Assembly (NCBI RefSeq): GCF_019049755.1
Contig: NZ_JAFMOS010000626.1
Span: 1-37,146 of the forward strand
Direction: 5' to 3'
Length of the DNA: 37,146 nt
Source of the DNA: Rahnella perminowiae
GTDB taxonomy: Bacteria; Pseudomonadota; Gammaproteobacteria; Enterobacterales; Enterobacteriaceae
The notes under the pieces were generated by a model that saw nothing but the letters and a program-made list of their open reading frames with translations, had not been told where the DNA came from and ran no database searches. This document shows, one piece after another, positions 22,636 to 32,524 of this stretch. The translations under genes and the position numbers were made by a program. How positions within the stretch are numbered: the first letter of the stretch is position 1; every line of letters begins with the position of its first letter.

Positions 22636-23931
22636 ATGAAGAACTGGAGAACACTTCTCCTCGGCGTGACGCTTTGTGCCAGCACTGCGTTTGCTGCCCC
22701 TCAGGAAGTTGATAAAGTAGCCGCCGTCGTAAATAACGGCGTCGTATTACAAAGTGACGTAGATGGCTTGTTTAATTCTGTAAAGCAGCAGGCAAAGCAG
22801 GCTAATCAACAGTTACCGGATGATGCGACTCTGCGTCATCAAATCCTCGATCGTTTGATCATGGACCAGATCCAGTTGCAGATGGCGACCCGCATGGGCA
22901 TCACGCCAACCGATCAGGACGTTGATAAAGCCATTGCCGGTATTGCACAGCAAAACAACATTTCCGTTGATCAACTGCGCAGCCGTCTGGCGTATGACGG
23001 GATGAACTACACCACTTACCGTACTCAGATCCGCAAGGAAATGATCATCAGCGAAGTACGTAACAGTGAAGTGCGTCGCCGTGTCACCATTCTGCCTCAG
23101 GAAGTGGAGCAACTTGCCAAACAGGTTGCGGCTCAGAATGGCAGCGGTGCTGAGTTTAATCTCAGCCACATTCTCCTTCCGCTGCCGGAAAATCCGACTC
23201 AGGATCAGGTTGATTCTGCAGAGCAGCTGGCGAAGAAAATTGTCGCTGATCTGAACAATGGTGCGGACTTCGGCAAACTGGCTATCACCTACTCGGCTGA
23301 TTCCCAGGCGCTGAAAGGCGGCAACATGGGTTGGGGCAAATTGCAGGAACTGCCTTCCCTCTTTGCTCAGGCGTTAAGCACTGCACAGAAAGGTCAGATT
23401 ATTGGCCCTATCCGTTCAGGTGTGGGCTTCCACATTCTGAAAGTGAACGATATCCGTGGCGACAACAAAACGGTTTCTGTCACCGAGGTTCATGCCCGTC
23501 ACATCCTGCTGAAACCTTCTGTCGTGATGACAGACTCACAGGCGCGTGCGAAGCTGGAACAGGTTGCAGCTGATATCAAGAGCGGTAAAGCCACATTCGC
23601 TGATGAAGCTAAACAGCTTTCTCAGGATCCGGGTTCTGCCAATCAGGGCGGCGATTTAGGTTGGGCGTCACCAGACATGTACGATCCTGCGTTCCGTGAT
23701 GCGTTGATGAACCTGAAAAAAGGCGAAATCAGTGCACCTGTTCACTCTTCGTTCGGCTGGCATTTGATCCAACTTCTCGACACCCGCCAGGTTGATAAAA
23801 CAGATGCGGCGCAGAAAGAACGTGCTTACCGTATGCTGTTCAACCGCAAATTTGCGGAAGAAGCCCAGACGTGGATGCAGGAACAACGTGCTGAAGCTTA
23901 TGTGAAAATTATGGACGGGAATGGAAAATAA
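22636..23931 (+). CDS. surA: Periplasmic chaperone/prolyl isomerase SurA
   Basis: SurA escorts unfolded outer-membrane proteins, including LptD, through the periplasm. The 431-residue product (428 in E. coli) has a signal peptide cleaved after AFA (about residue 20), an N-terminal chaperone region, two parvulin domains (about 175-275 and 285-385, each opening with a HILL-type strand and containing a GGNMGW or GGDLGW motif) and a C-terminal helix. It lies 86 bases after lptD with no convincing terminator between, consistent with co-transcription. Confidence 0.98.
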   Translation: MKNWRTLLLGVTLCASTAFAAPQEVDKVAAVVNNGVVLQSDVDGLFNSVKQQAKQANQQLPDDATLRHQILDRLIMDQIQLQMATRMGITPTDQDVDKAIAGIAQQNNISVDQLRSRLAYDGMNYTTYRTQIRKEMIISEVRNSEVRRRVTILPQEVEQLAKQVAAQNGSGAEFNLSHILLPLPENPTQDQVDSAEQLAKKIVADLNNGADFGKLAITYSADSQALKGGNMGWGKLQELPSLFAQALSTAQKGQIIGPIRSGVGFHILKVNDIRGDNKTVSVTEVHARHILLKPSVVMTDSQARAKLEQVAADIKSGKATFADEAKQLSQDPGSANQGGDLGWASPDMYDPAFRDALMNLKKGEISAPVHSSFGWHLIQLLDTRQVDKTDAAQKERAYRMLFNRKFAEEAQTWMQEQRAEAYVKIMDGNGK

Positions 23932-24928
23932 TACTTCCGTGACAAAATCTGTGGTCATTACCCCCGGCGAACCCGCCGGGGTTGGGCCGGATCTGGTGCT
24001 GGCGCTGGCTCAGCAGGCATGGCCTGTTGAGTTAGTGGTCTGTGCCGATCCGGCCTTACTGCTTGAGCGTGCCACTAAACTTGGCCTGAATATCCGGTTG
24101 CAAGATTATCAGAAAGCGCGTCCGCCAGAGCCGCAGGCTGCAGGCACATTGACCGTTTTGCCAGTGAAACTCGCCGTGCCGGTGACGGCGGGTAAACTTG
24201 ACGTAGCCAATGCGCCTTACGTGGTGGAAACGCTGACACGCGCCTGCGACGGTGCGATCAGTGGCGAATTCGCCGCACTGATCACCGGCCCGGTTCAAAA
24301 AAGCATTATCAACGATGCCGGCATTCCTTTCATCGGTCATACCGAATTCTTCGCCGATCGCAGCCATTGCGACCGTGTTGTGATGATGCTGGCAACTGAA
24401 GAATTGCGCGTTGCGCTGGCGACGACGCACTTGCCTCTGCTGGCAGTGCCGGCCGCGATTACCCGCCAGTGTCTGCATGAAGTAATCACTATTTTGCATC
24501 ATGATCTGAAAACGAAATTTGGTATTACCGAGCCGCAAATTTATGTGTGTGGTCTGAATCCACATGCGGGCGAAGGTGGCCACATGGGGCACGAAGAGAT
24601 CGACATTATCATTCCAGCACTGGACGAACTGCGCCAGCAAGGAATGAATCTCATCGGCCCGCTGCCCGCTGATACGTTATTCCAGCCTAAATATCTGCAA
24701 CATGCCGATGCTGTTTTATCGATGTATCACGATCAGGGCCTTCCGGTGCTAAAATATCAGGGATTTGGTCGTGCAGTGAATATCACACTCGGCCTGCCTT
24801 TTATCCGGACTTCCGTTGATCACGGTACCGCCCTTGAACTCGCCGCCACCGGCACCGCCGATGCGGGCAGTTTCAAGACAGCAATAAATCTCGCCATCCA
24901 TATGGCAAATAACAGCAACGATAAATAA
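23921..24928 (+). CDS. pdxA: 4-hydroxythreonine-4-phosphate dehydrogenase
   Basis: PdxA oxidises 4-phosphohydroxy-L-threonine in pyridoxal 5'-phosphate synthesis. The 335-residue frame contains [14 protein letters not shown] near the start, [15 protein letters not shown], the metal-site histidine regions [10 protein letters not shown] and [16 protein letters not shown], and the late segment [13 protein letters not shown]. The ATG at 23921 overlaps the surA stop by 11 bases and has GGA five bases before it. A GTG at 23939 would give 329 residues, the E. coli length, but has a badly spaced ribosome site. Translational coupling to surA is likely. Confidence 0.96.
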   Translation: MENNTSVTKSVVITPGEPAGVGPDLVLALAQQAWPVELVVCADPALLLERATKLGLNIRLQDYQKARPPEPQAAGTLTVLPVKLAVPVTAGKLDVANAPYVVETLTRACDGAISGEFAALITGPVQKSIINDAGIPFIGHTEFFADRSHCDRVVMMLATEELRVALATTHLPLLAVPAAITRQCLHEVITILHHDLKTKFGITEPQIYVCGLNPHAGEGGHMGHEEIDIIIPALDELRQQGMNLIGPLPADTLFQPKYLQHADAVLSMYHDQGLPVLKYQGFGRAVNITLGLPFIRTSVDHGTALELAATGTADAGSFKTAINLAIHMANNSNDK

Positions 24929-24933
24929 CAACA

Positions 24934-25761
24934 ATGAATAGTAGAGTCCACCAAGGTCACTTTGCCCGTAAACGTTTTGGGCAAAACTTCTTAACCGATC
25001 AATTTGTTATCGATAGCATCGTGTCGGCCATTCACCCTATGCCGGGCGAGGCTGTCGTTGAAATCGGTCCGGGTCTGGCGGCATTAACTGAGCCTGTTGC
25101 TTCACGCCTGGACAGCATGACGGTTATCGAACTTGACCGCGATCTGGCTGCGCGGCTGGAAACCAATCCGAAATTTCAGGGCAAATTACGGGTTATCCAG
25201 TCTGATGCGATGAAAATCAATTTTGGCGAGTTGTCGGAAGAACTCGGTCAACCGCTGCGCGTGTTTGGCAACTTGCCGTACAATATTTCCACACCGCTGA
25301 TGTTCCACCTCTTCACCTATACGAATGCCATTAAAGACATGCACTTTATGTTGCAAAAGGAAGTGGTTAACCGTCTGGTTGCAGGGCCGAACAGCAAGGC
25401 GTATGGTCGCTTAACGGTCATGGCACAATATTACTGTAATGTGATCCCGGTTCTGGAAGTACCGCCGGAATCCTTTACACCGGCGCCTAAAGTCGAATCG
25501 GCGGTGGTACGTTTAGTGCCACATGAAGTGATCCCGTACCCGGTACCGGATATTCGTATTCTGAGCCGTCTGACCACCGATGCTTTTAACCAGCGTCGTA
25601 AAACTGTGCGCAACAGCCTCGGCCATCTGTTCACTCCTGAGCAAATGACCGAACTGGGCTTAGATCTCAGCATGCGTGCTGAAAATATTTCAGTAGAACA
25701 ATTTTGTAAACTGGCTAACTGGTTATCAACACGACCTAAAACCCCGGAACTTCAGGAGTAG
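24934..25761 (+). CDS. rsmA: 16S rRNA dimethyladenosine transferase RsmA (KsgA)
   Basis: RsmA dimethylates two adjacent adenosines near the 3' end of 16S rRNA and acts as a late checkpoint in 30S assembly. Loss gives kasugamycin resistance in E. coli. The 275-residue protein has [10 protein letters not shown] (13-22), the SAM-binding EIGPGLAAL (43-51), an acidic ELDRD (66-70) and the catalytic NLPY (113-116). It starts five bases after pdxA. Confidence 0.98.
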   Translation: MNSRVHQGHFARKRFGQNFLTDQFVIDSIVSAIHPMPGEAVVEIGPGLAALTEPVASRLDSMTVIELDRDLAARLETNPKFQGKLRVIQSDAMKINFGELSEELGQPLRVFGNLPYNISTPLMFHLFTYTNAIKDMHFMLQKEVVNRLVAGPNSKAYGRLTVMAQYYCNVIPVLEVPPESFTPAPKVESAVVRLVPHEVIPYPVPDIRILSRLTTDAFNQRRKTVRNSLGHLFTPEQMTELGLDLSMRAENISVEQFCKLANWLSTRPKTPELQE

Positions 25762-25765
25762 CGCT

Positions 25766-26143
25766 ATGCTTAATTCGCCCCGCGTTTGTGTTCAGGTGCA
25801 AAGTATCTACGTTGAGTCACAGTCGATACCCGAAGAAGAACGTTTTGTCTTCGCTTACACCATTACCATCCGCAATCTGGGGCGTTTTAGTGTGCAACTG
25901 CTCCGCCGTTACTGGTTGATCACTAACAGTAACGGCCGTCAGACTGAAGTCCAGGGCGAAGGGGTTATCGGTGAACAACCGCTGATCCTGCCCGGCAATG
26001 AATTTCACTACACCAGCGGTGCCATTTTAGAAACGCCGCTGGGCACGATGGAAGGCCATTATGAAATGGTCACACAAGACGGTGAAACCTTCCGTGTGCC
26101 TGTTCCGGTCTTCCGGCTCGCCATCCCTACGCTGATAAATTAA
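25766..26143 (+). CDS. apaG: ApaG family protein
   Basis: ApaG is a 125-residue single-domain protein with a fibronectin type III-like beta fold. Its biochemical role in bacteria is unsettled; related domains occur in F-box proteins. Conserved parts include the YTITIRNLG strand, the RYW-I segment, the glycine-rich [11 protein letters not shown] and F-YTSG. It begins four bases after rsmA and ends five bases before apaH, the E. coli arrangement. Confidence 0.96.
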   Translation: MLNSPRVCVQVQSIYVESQSIPEEERFVFAYTITIRNLGRFSVQLLRRYWLITNSNGRQTEVQGEGVIGEQPLILPGNEFHYTSGAILETPLGTMEGHYEMVTQDGETFRVPVPVFRLAIPTLIN

Positions 26144-26148
26144 TCCTC

Positions 26149-27003
26149 ATGTCGACATATCTTATTGGTGATGTTCACGGCTGCATCGATGAACTCAAGG
26201 CGCTGTTAGCGCAGGTGGATTTTAATCCGCAAAAAGATGTCCTTTGGCTGACGGGTGATTTGGTCGCCCGCGGTCCGTCCTCGCTCGAAGTGCTGCGTTT
26301 TGTCAGCGGCCTGGGGGATTGTGTCCGGATGGTGCTCGGTAACCATGATCTGCATCTGCTGGCGGTTTATGCCGGGATCAGTTTCAACAAACCGAAAGAC
26401 CGCATCACTCCTCTGCTTGAAGCCGAAGACGCTGACGAACTGCTCAACTGGTTACGCCGCCAGCCGGTCATGCAGGTTGATGAAGATCTGAAACTGGTCA
26501 TGGCTCACGCGGGGATCACGCCGCAATGGGATCTCGACACCGCCAAAATGTGCGCCCGTGAAGTGGAAGCCGTATTGAGCAGCGATACCTATCCGCTGTT
26601 TCTTGATGCGATGTATGGTGATATGCCGAACAACTGGCATCCTGACCTGACCGGTCTGGCACGTTTGCGTTTCAGCACCAACGCTTTCACCCGCATGCGT
26701 TACTGCTTCCCGAACGGACAGCTGGATATGATCTGCAAAGATACCCCGGAAAACGCGCCGAAGCCGCTGAAACCCTGGTTTGATATTCCGGGTCCTTTAC
26801 AGGAAGCAGGATACAGTATCGCATTCGGACACTGGGCATCCCTGGAAGGGAAAGGCGCGCCGGAGGGCATTTATGCGCTGGATACCGGTTGCTGCTGGGG
26901 TGGTGACCTGACGATGTTGCGCTGGGAAGACAAAACTTATTTCACTCAGCCTTCAAACCGCCAGAGCGAAAAACAGCACTCTGAGATCCCAAAGGCTGTG
27001 TAA
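26149..27003 (+). CDS. apaH: Diadenosine tetraphosphatase (symmetrical)
   Basis: ApaH splits Ap4A into two ADP and removes Np4A caps from RNA 5' ends. The 284-residue product (280 in E. coli) shows the metallophosphatase signature GDVHG (7-11), GDLVARG (36-42) and GNHDLH (64-69), with a later HAG motif and GHWAS. It closes the lptD operon and is followed by a strong terminator. Confidence 0.97.
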   Translation: MSTYLIGDVHGCIDELKALLAQVDFNPQKDVLWLTGDLVARGPSSLEVLRFVSGLGDCVRMVLGNHDLHLLAVYAGISFNKPKDRITPLLEAEDADELLNWLRRQPVMQVDEDLKLVMAHAGITPQWDLDTAKMCAREVEAVLSSDTYPLFLDAMYGDMPNNWHPDLTGLARLRFSTNAFTRMRYCFPNGQLDMICKDTPENAPKPLKPWFDIPGPLQEAGYSIAFGHWASLEGKGAPEGIYALDTGCCWGGDLTMLRWEDKTYFTQPSNRQSEKQHSEIPKAV

Positions 27004-27027
27004 GCAAACAGCGGGTATACAGACAGC

Positions 27028-27058
27028 AAAAAGGCACCTGAGAAAGGTGCCTTTTTAT
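27028..27058. terminator. Two-way terminator between apaH and folA
   Basis: AAGGCACCT (27031-27039) pairs perfectly with AGGTGCCTT (27045-27053) over a GAGAA loop, with A and T runs extending the stem on both sides. It serves the rightward lptD-apaH transcript and the leftward folA transcript. Confidence 0.93.
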
Positions 27059-27075
27059 TTCACGCTGCCATAGCA

Positions 27076-27561
27076 TCAGGCGCGGCGATCAAGAATTTCG
27101 AAACAATAACCGTGAGAATTCTGCTCATCCGCATCGTGGAATTCGCTGAATGTGCTTTCCCAGTCATCCGGCTCATAATCAGGGAAATGCGTATCCCCTT
27201 CCACTTCGGCATCGATGTGAGTCAGATATAAACGGTTGGCCTTCGGCAGCAACTGCTCATAGACACGGCCACCGCCCATTACCATCACTTCTTCCACGTC
27301 ACCGGCAGCAGCCAGTGCAGCCTCAACAGACGTCACCCAGGTCACGCCTTCATGCTCACCCGGTTTAGAGCTGATGACAATATTCAGCCGGCCTGGTAAC
27401 GGGCGTCCGATTGACTCAAACGTCTTGCGTCCCATGATGACGGGTTTATTGAGCGTATTACGCTTAAACCAGGCCAGATCACCAGGTAAATGCCAAGGCA
27501 TAGCGTTTTCCATGCCAATAACGCGATCGGTCGCCAGTGCGGCGATCAGGCTAATAATCAT
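27076..27561 (-). CDS. folA: Dihydrofolate reductase
   Basis: FolA reduces dihydrofolate to tetrahydrofolate with NADPH and is the target of trimethoprim. The 161-residue protein (159 in E. coli) keeps the active-site aspartate in PGDLAWFKR (Asp28 here, Asp27 in E. coli), the Met20 loop [11 protein letters not shown], the NADPH motif GRKTFESIG and GGGRVYEQ. The ATG at 27561 (MIISLIAAL) with AGGG eight bases upstream matches the family. The frame is open 14 codons further, but those do not resemble FolA. It ends as in E. coli with YCFEILDRR plus Ala. Confidence 0.98.
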   Translation of the reverse strand: MIISLIAALATDRVIGMENAMPWHLPGDLAWFKRNTLNKPVIMGRKTFESIGRPLPGRLNIVISSKPGEHEGVTWVTSVEAALAAAGDVEEVMVMGGGRVYEQLLPKANRLYLTHIDAEVEGDTHFPDYEPDDWESTFSEFHDADEQNSHGYCFEILDRRA

Positions 27562-27615
27562 TGTGATGCCCTGTGTAGAAAAAGAATTTGTGCGTGACCC
27601 CAAAAAAGAGCTGCC

Positions 27616-27644
27616 ACTATACGGAAAGCCCCATCAGCCGTCGA
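27616..27644 (-). promoter_or_regulatory. Putative folA promoter
   Basis: On the minus strand TCGACG (-35, 27639-27644) and TATAGT (-10, 27616-27621) are separated by exactly 17 bases, ending about 55 bases before the folA ATG. The -10 matches five of six consensus bases and the -35 four of six. Confidence 0.55.
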
Positions 27645-27829
27645 TAGGGAGACGGGCGCTTTACAAAGATATAAGAGAGCTCTTACCCTGCCGGGATATT
27701 CTCCGACAGAAGTACCAGTTCCGGCGGTAAAGCAGGTTCAAAAACCGGAAAATTTTGCTGTAATCCAGTCGAAAATGCTGAGCCATACGTTGGCTTGTTG
27801 TATTGCCTATCCCCGTTGTACAACAGTGC

Positions 27830-28294
27830 TTACACACCGGGGCGTTTACGGTACAGCCATAATCCCGGTAATGATAATCCGATAGATAATGCCCCCACGA
27901 TAAAGCTGGCTTTCAGAAAATGGGTAAGTGCCGACGACACTAACGCTTCGCTGTAGCCCAGATGCGAAATTTCCACCACAGAGATCATCGCCGTGTAGGC
28001 AGAAATACCGGGGAACATCGGGATAACGGCGGCAACGGTGAAAACTTTAGGATGTGCCAGTAACCAGCGTGACCAGCGAATGCCCAGAATACCAATCAGT
28101 ATAGCCGCCAGCAGGGAGGCCCACTCGATGTTCATCCCGCCATGAATAAGCATCATCCGCGTACCGTGGCCAAGCGCACCGAGCAGCGCGCAATACCGCA
28201 ATGCCCGCGGGGGTACATTAAACACCATCGCAAAGCCCAGTGCAGGCACGGCGGCAAAAAGCATATCCTGGATCAGTGCCCATAAAAGACTCAT
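27830..28294 (-). CDS. yjjB: YjjB, small subunit of ThrE-type exporter
   Basis: YjjB works with YjjP as a split ThrE-family (threonine/serine exporter) transporter. In E. coli the pair has been linked to succinate export. The 154-residue protein has four or five hydrophobic segments and strongly conserved stretches: [28 protein letters not shown] and the C-terminal [16 protein letters not shown]. The ATG at 28294 overlaps the yjjP stop by four bases (ATGA), indicating coupled translation. In E. coli yjjPB is not next to folA. No clear terminator is visible downstream. Confidence 0.93.
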   Translation of the reverse strand: MSLLWALIQDMLFAAVPALGFAMVFNVPPRALRYCALLGALGHGTRMMLIHGGMNIEWASLLAAILIGILGIRWSRWLLAHPKVFTVAAVIPMFPGISAYTAMISVVEISHLGYSEALVSSALTHFLKASFIVGALSIGLSLPGLWLYRKRPGV

Positions 28295-29100
28295 GACCAC
28301 CCCCGCAGATCCCACAATGCCATTGCCATGACCACGCCGATGCAAGTCGCCAGAGTCAGCAGGCTGGCCATCGCCCAGCGCGCCAGACCGGTATTCACAT
28401 GGCCTTTGAACATGTCCGCCACGGCATTAATCAATGGAAAACCCGGTACCAGCAGTAACACACTGGCAGCCATCGCGACGTTTGATGACTGATGGAAGAC
28501 GTCCAGCCGCAACAGCAATCCTGAAACCGAAGTCGCCACAAATGCCGTACAGCAAAAGTTGATCAGCGGATTCATATGCCGCGCAGTGAGGCTCTGGCGT
28601 ACGGCCATGGCGATGCCACTGGCGAAAAAAGTGACCGTGAACGCATCCCAGCCGCCACCATTAAGTTTGCTGAAGCACCCGCAGGAGAGCGCCACCATCA
28701 ATACCATCAGCCAGCGCGGATAGCGCAGCGGTTTGATTCTATGCAGACGTTTTGCCACCAGCGTACTGTCGAGCAGCTTATGCTCAGCCAGGATCACCGT
28801 ATGCTGGACTTCGGTCACAACCTGCATGTTGATCCCGCGGTCGACATTTTTTCGCGTCGAGGTCAGACAGTAACCGCCGCTTAGCGTGCTGAGCACAATC
28901 GCATTGGCGGAGATCGAACTTTCCACCCTGTCCATTCCCAGCGCGACGCCAAGCCTCGCCGATAGCTGTTCAACCAGCATACTTTCGGCGCCGTGCTGCA
29001 ACAGCATCAGGGCACATTCGATGCACAACCGGGTAATTTCACGTTGATGATGCGCTCCGGGGCTTTCGCGCACCGGGTATTCTATGACCGGATCCTGCAT
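28291..29100 (-). CDS. yjjP: YjjP, large subunit of ThrE-type exporter
   Basis: YjjP is the N-terminal partner of the split ThrE exporter. The 269-residue product (256 in E. coli) has a cytoplasmic N-terminal domain with [17 protein letters not shown] and [11 protein letters not shown], then about five membrane segments ending in [20 protein letters not shown]. The start is chosen at ATG 29100; a TTG at 29127 would add nine residues. The first 15 residues or so ([16 protein letters not shown]) have no match in E. coli, so a later start is possible but no good candidate was seen. Confidence 0.92.
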   Translation of the reverse strand: MQDPVIEYPVRESPGAHHQREITRLCIECALMLLQHGAESMLVEQLSARLGVALGMDRVESSISANAIVLSTLSGGYCLTSTRKNVDRGINMQVVTEVQHTVILAEHKLLDSTLVAKRLHRIKPLRYPRWLMVLMVALSCGCFSKLNGGGWDAFTVTFFASGIAMAVRQSLTARHMNPLINFCCTAFVATSVSGLLLRLDVFHQSSNVAMAASVLLLVPGFPLINAVADMFKGHVNTGLARWAMASLLTLATCIGVVMAMALWDLRGWS

Positions 29101-29205
29101 ACCATTCACCGCCCGCAAAAAAAGCAATAAGAGTGATTTAACTTACTGAGGATTGGCGTATCATGCCGCCTTCTTTTGCTCCGAACATTGACGACGGTTA
29201 TTTTC

Positions 29206-29820
29206 ATGCTTGAAACCACCCTTTTTGTTGCCAGTATTGCCTTCCTCGGCATGCTTTCTCCCGGTCCTGATTTCTTTCTGGTCATCAAAAATGCGGCCCG
29301 CTATCCGCGCATCGCGGCACTCACGACGTCACTGGGCGTAATTTGCGGCGTGATTACACACATGTCTTACTGTGTGGCCGGTCTGGCAGTGGTGATTACC
29401 ACCACGCCGTGGTTATTCAATTTGCTGAAATACATCGGTGCGGCATATCTGATCTGGGTCGGTATTCAGGCGTTATTTTCACGCAGCAACAGCAAAATGA
29501 ACCTCGACGGGATTGAGACGCAGCAGGTGAAATTGCGCGTAGCGTTCATGCAGGGTTATCTGTGTAACCTGCTAAATCCTAAGGCAACATTATTCTTCCT
29601 GGCGATGTTCACGCAGGTCTTGCAGATCAATTCCACCTTCGGGGAAAAGCTGTGGTACGCCTCGATTATCGTCGGTTTGTCGGCTATCTGGTGGCCGTCG
29701 CTGGCTTTGCTTATCCAGAGCCCGCCGGTACGTCGTGGTCTGGCGAAAGCTCAGAAACTTATCGATAAACTGCTGGGCGGTGTGCTGATCGGTTTAGGCA
29801 TTAAAGTCGCACTGAGCTGA
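29206..29820 (+). CDS. LysE/RhtB-family amino-acid exporter
   Basis: This 204-residue protein has six hydrophobic segments and the RhtB/LysE signature LSPGPDFFLVIKNA near residues 18-31, followed by LGVICGV and the mid-protein LLNPKATLFFLAMF. It is therefore an inner-membrane exporter of amino acids or similar metabolites. The GPDFF form resembles RhtC (threonine), but overall similarity is too low to name a substrate. The ATG at 29206 gives a normal N terminus for the family; the ribosome site is weak. It diverges from yjjPB over a 105-base spacer that contains TATCAT (29159-29164) as a possible -10. A terminator follows. Confidence 0.85.
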   Translation: MLETTLFVASIAFLGMLSPGPDFFLVIKNAARYPRIAALTTSLGVICGVITHMSYCVAGLAVVITTTPWLFNLLKYIGAAYLIWVGIQALFSRSNSKMNLDGIETQQVKLRVAFMQGYLCNLLNPKATLFFLAMFTQVLQINSTFGEKLWYASIIVGLSAIWWPSLALLIQSPPVRRGLAKAQKLIDKLLGGVLIGLGIKVALS

Positions 29821-29831
29821 GTCCGGAAAGG

Positions 29832-29867
29832 AAAAAACCGGTGCGTCAGGCACCGGTTTTGTGTTTT
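29832..29867. terminator. Two-way terminator between exporter gene and kefC
   Basis: AAAACCGGTGC (29834-29844) pairs perfectly with GCACCGGTTTT (29850-29860) over a GTCAG loop. The A and T flanks allow function in both directions for the converging exporter and kefC transcripts. Confidence 0.92.
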
Positions 29868-29877
29868 AACAGGCGGC

Positions 29878-31731
29878 TTAACCTTTCGCTTCAATCACCT
29901 CTTTCTCAGGCGCTTTGCCGTCAATACTGCCACGCCAGCCCTGTTGCTGACCGGAAGCCAGACGAACCTGATCCTGCTCGATGGCGGCTGTCAGCATGTC
30001 TTTCGCACGCTGCATACTGGCGATACGGAATTCGGTATCTTCGTAATTTCCGAGGGTAGCTTCCAGCATTTTCAGATTATAACGGCGGAACAGATCGGCT
30101 TTTTCACGGGCTTCATACGCATCCAGCCCCAGCACTTCCAGAACATCGCGGCCAACGCGCAGTGAGCCTTCAAACAGTTCGCGTTCCGGCGCTTCAACAC
30201 CCAACTGACGCAACTGGTACCAGTGATCGACATCGCGGGCGCGGGCAATCACTTTCAGATTAGGGAAATGCTCTTTCGCCAGCGCCGTCAGCTGAAGATT
30301 GGCTTCCACATCATCGATGGCGTTAATAAGCACTTTGGCCTGGGCGGCACCGGCAGATTCGAGCAAATCAACGCGCGTGGCATCGCCGTAAAATACTTTG
30401 GTGCCAAATTTACGCAGCGTTTCAATGTGATCCGGATCGTGATCTAATACCACCGTGTGAACGTTATTAGCCAGCAACAAACGACCGGCAATCTGACCAA
30501 AGCGCCCGAAACCGGCAATAATCACCTGCGCATTTTCGTCATCAATAGTGTCATGAGGGCGATCATCTTTCGGCGCATTACGCTCAAGACGGGCCGACAG
30601 CACCAGCAGTAACGGCGTTACCGCCATGGAAAGTGCCACCGCCAGCGTCAGGGATTTCGACCACTCCACCGGTAACACACCGGCCATTTGTGCGGTGCTG
30701 AAAATCACGAATGCAAACTCACTGCCTTGCCCGATTAAGATGGCAAACAGCCCACGCTGCTTTTTCGGCACGCCCAACCAGGGCGCGATCAGCCAAAGTA
30801 AAGCGGCTTTCAGTGCCATAAAACCCACCAGCAATGTGGCGATCAGCAGCGGCTGATGGACCAGCGTGCCAAAATCGATGGACATGCCGACGCCGATAAA
30901 GAACAGCCCGAGGAGCAGGCCCTTGAACGGCTGAATATCGCTTTCCAGTGCGTGGCGGTATTCAGAACTTGCCAGCAATACACCTGCCAGAAATGCGCCC
31001 ATTGCCATCGACATACCGGCCATTTCCAGCAAAATGCCGAAGCCGAAGACCAAAAACAGCGCAACGGCACTGAACACTTCACGCATGCCTGAGCGTGCGA
31101 CAAAGTGCAGCAATGGCCGGGTCACGTAGCGTCCGAGCAACACCACAAGTACCAGCGCACCGGCCACTTTGGCCGCCGACAGGCCAAAGCTCATCAGCGT
31201 TGTAGCTTCACCGGTACTCGCCAGTAACGGGATCATCGCCACCAGCGGGATCGCGGCGATATCCTGAAACAGCAATACCGCAAAGGCGCTGCGGCCAAGC
31301 GGAGAAGGCGTCAGACTGCGTTCACTCATCGCCTGCATGGCAATTGCCGTGGAGGAAAGTGCCAGCGTCAGGCCGATCAGCAGTGCAATTTTCCAGTCCA
31401 GCCCGAGGAAATAACAAAATACGCTGAGCACCGCACCGCAACCCACCATCTGAATGCTGCCGCCGCCAAAAACCGAAGCCCGCATCGTCCATAACCGTTT
31501 AGGGTCCAGCTCCAGGCCGATGACAAACAGCATCAGCACCACACCAATTTCTGCGAAGGTCAGAATTGACTCCGCATCCGACACCAGTTTCAGCCCCCAT
31601 GGGCCAATAATACAGCCCGCAATCAGGTAGCCCAGCACCGACCCCAGTCCAAGACGCACTGCGATGGGCACAAACAGCGCCGCCGAGCCCAGATAAATGA
31701 GCCCTTCGATCATCAGGTTATGGTTATCCAA
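29878..31731 (-). CDS. kefC: Glutathione-gated potassium/proton antiporter KefC
   Basis: KefC is a CPA2-family potassium efflux system held closed by glutathione and opened by glutathione adducts, which acidifies the cytoplasm and protects against electrophiles. The 617-residue product (620 in E. coli) has about twelve membrane segments in the first 380 residues. A cytoplasmic RCK/KTN domain follows, with the Rossmann motif [10 protein letters not shown] near residue 405 and [15 protein letters not shown]. The TTG start at 31731 (product MDNHNL, E. coli MDSHTL) has GGAGG six to seven bases upstream, inside the end of kefF. It overlaps kefF by eight bases. Confidence 0.97.
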   Translation of the reverse strand: MDNHNLMIEGLIYLGSAALFVPIAVRLGLGSVLGYLIAGCIIGPWGLKLVSDAESILTFAEIGVVLMLFVIGLELDPKRLWTMRASVFGGGSIQMVGCGAVLSVFCYFLGLDWKIALLIGLTLALSSTAIAMQAMSERSLTPSPLGRSAFAVLLFQDIAAIPLVAMIPLLASTGEATTLMSFGLSAAKVAGALVLVVLLGRYVTRPLLHFVARSGMREVFSAVALFLVFGFGILLEMAGMSMAMGAFLAGVLLASSEYRHALESDIQPFKGLLLGLFFIGVGMSIDFGTLVHQPLLIATLLVGFMALKAALLWLIAPWLGVPKKQRGLFAILIGQGSEFAFVIFSTAQMAGVLPVEWSKSLTLAVALSMAVTPLLLVLSARLERNAPKDDRPHDTIDDENAQVIIAGFGRFGQIAGRLLLANNVHTVVLDHDPDHIETLRKFGTKVFYGDATRVDLLESAGAAQAKVLINAIDDVEANLQLTALAKEHFPNLKVIARARDVDHWYQLRQLGVEAPERELFEGSLRVGRDVLEVLGLDAYEAREKADLFRRYNLKMLEATLGNYEDTEFRIASMQRAKDMLTAAIEQDQVRLASGQQQGWRGSIDGKAPEKEVIEAKG

Positions 31732-32278
31732 GACTCACCTCCGGCGGGCAGCCTTCCTTCAGACTCAGACAGGCGGTTAAACGGCGACGATATTCTTCGC
31801 CCGCAGCTTTGAGCGCCACTTCATCGCAAATGAACGTGTTGTGCACGGCAAAATACGGCAGCCAGTGCATGCCGCAATAAATGGCCGTCGCCTGCAACGG
31901 CTGCGCCAGCACGTCAAAATCAGGATGATCACCCAGTTCAAAATGATGCTCATTACCGCCCGTTGTCACGGCCCACAGACAATGTTTACCGTTCAGTGCA
32001 TTGCCTTCATGACCATACGCCCAGCCGTGTTCGAGCACTTTGTCTATCCACAGTTTCATCAATGGCGGCAGGCTGTACCACTGGATCGGATGCTGGAAAA
32101 CCACCAGATCCGCGCGTTCAACGGCTTTCTGTTCAGCAGTGATATCGATATTGAAATCAGGATAGAGGTCGTAGAGCGAACGCACTTCGACATCAGGTAA
32201 ATCGCTGACTGCTGAGAGCAACCCCTGGTTGGCCCGGGAATGGCGCGGATAAGGATGGGCGTAAATTATTAAAATCAT
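31724..32278 (-). CDS. kefF: KefF, quinone oxidoreductase subunit of KefC
   Basis: KefF is a flavodoxin-fold NAD(P)H:quinone oxidoreductase that must bind KefC for full potassium efflux. The 184-residue product (176 in E. coli) shows [43 protein letters not shown] and the FMN-site WAVTTGG. The ATG at 32278 is identical in context to E. coli; upstream in-frame codons to 32359 do not match. It precedes and overlaps kefC, as in E. coli. Confidence 0.97.
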   Translation of the reverse strand: MILIIYAHPYPRHSRANQGLLSAVSDLPDVEVRSLYDLYPDFNIDITAEQKAVERADLVVFQHPIQWYSLPPLMKLWIDKVLEHGWAYGHEGNALNGKHCLWAVTTGGNEHHFELGDHPDFDVLAQPLQATAIYCGMHWLPYFAVHNTFICDEVALKAAGEEYRRRLTACLSLKEGCPPEVSLG

Positions 32279-32350
32279 GCAGGTCTCTTGTCTTATTAGC
32301 TTTACTTCAGCATACGCAATTTTGGGCTTTCCGGATAAAACTCCAACCGT

Positions 32351-32475
32351 TATACCCAATTAATTCGATTCGCAGGAAGGCAGCAAGTGATGGGATCCGA
32401 TGAGCTTATTCAGATAAGTGATTCGGGGGACCGGATGTAACTAACGCATCTGCGAATTAAAGTATGACGGGTATA
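32351..32475. repeat. ERIC element between carB and kefF
   Basis: A 125-bp element with inverted ends TATACCC (32351-32357) and GGGTATA (32469-32475). Inside it are ERIC hallmarks: GATAAGTGATTCGGGG, TAACGCATCTGCG and AAAGTATGACGGGTATA. It is better preserved at its right edge than the first ERIC. It lies between the carB terminator and the start of kefF, where E. coli carries cai and fix genes. Confidence 0.88.
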
Positions 32476-32478
32476 AAA

Positions 32479-32512
32479 GAAAAAGGCGCAGCTTTCGCCA
32501 CGCCTTTATAAA
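32479..32512 (-). terminator. carAB terminator
   Basis: AAAGGCG (32482-32488) pairs with CGCCTTT (32501-32507) over a 12-base loop, and the minus strand continues into a T-rich tract. It lies 13 bases after the carB stop and abuts the ERIC element. Confidence 0.8.
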
Positions 32513-32524
32513 ACAATGATGCCA

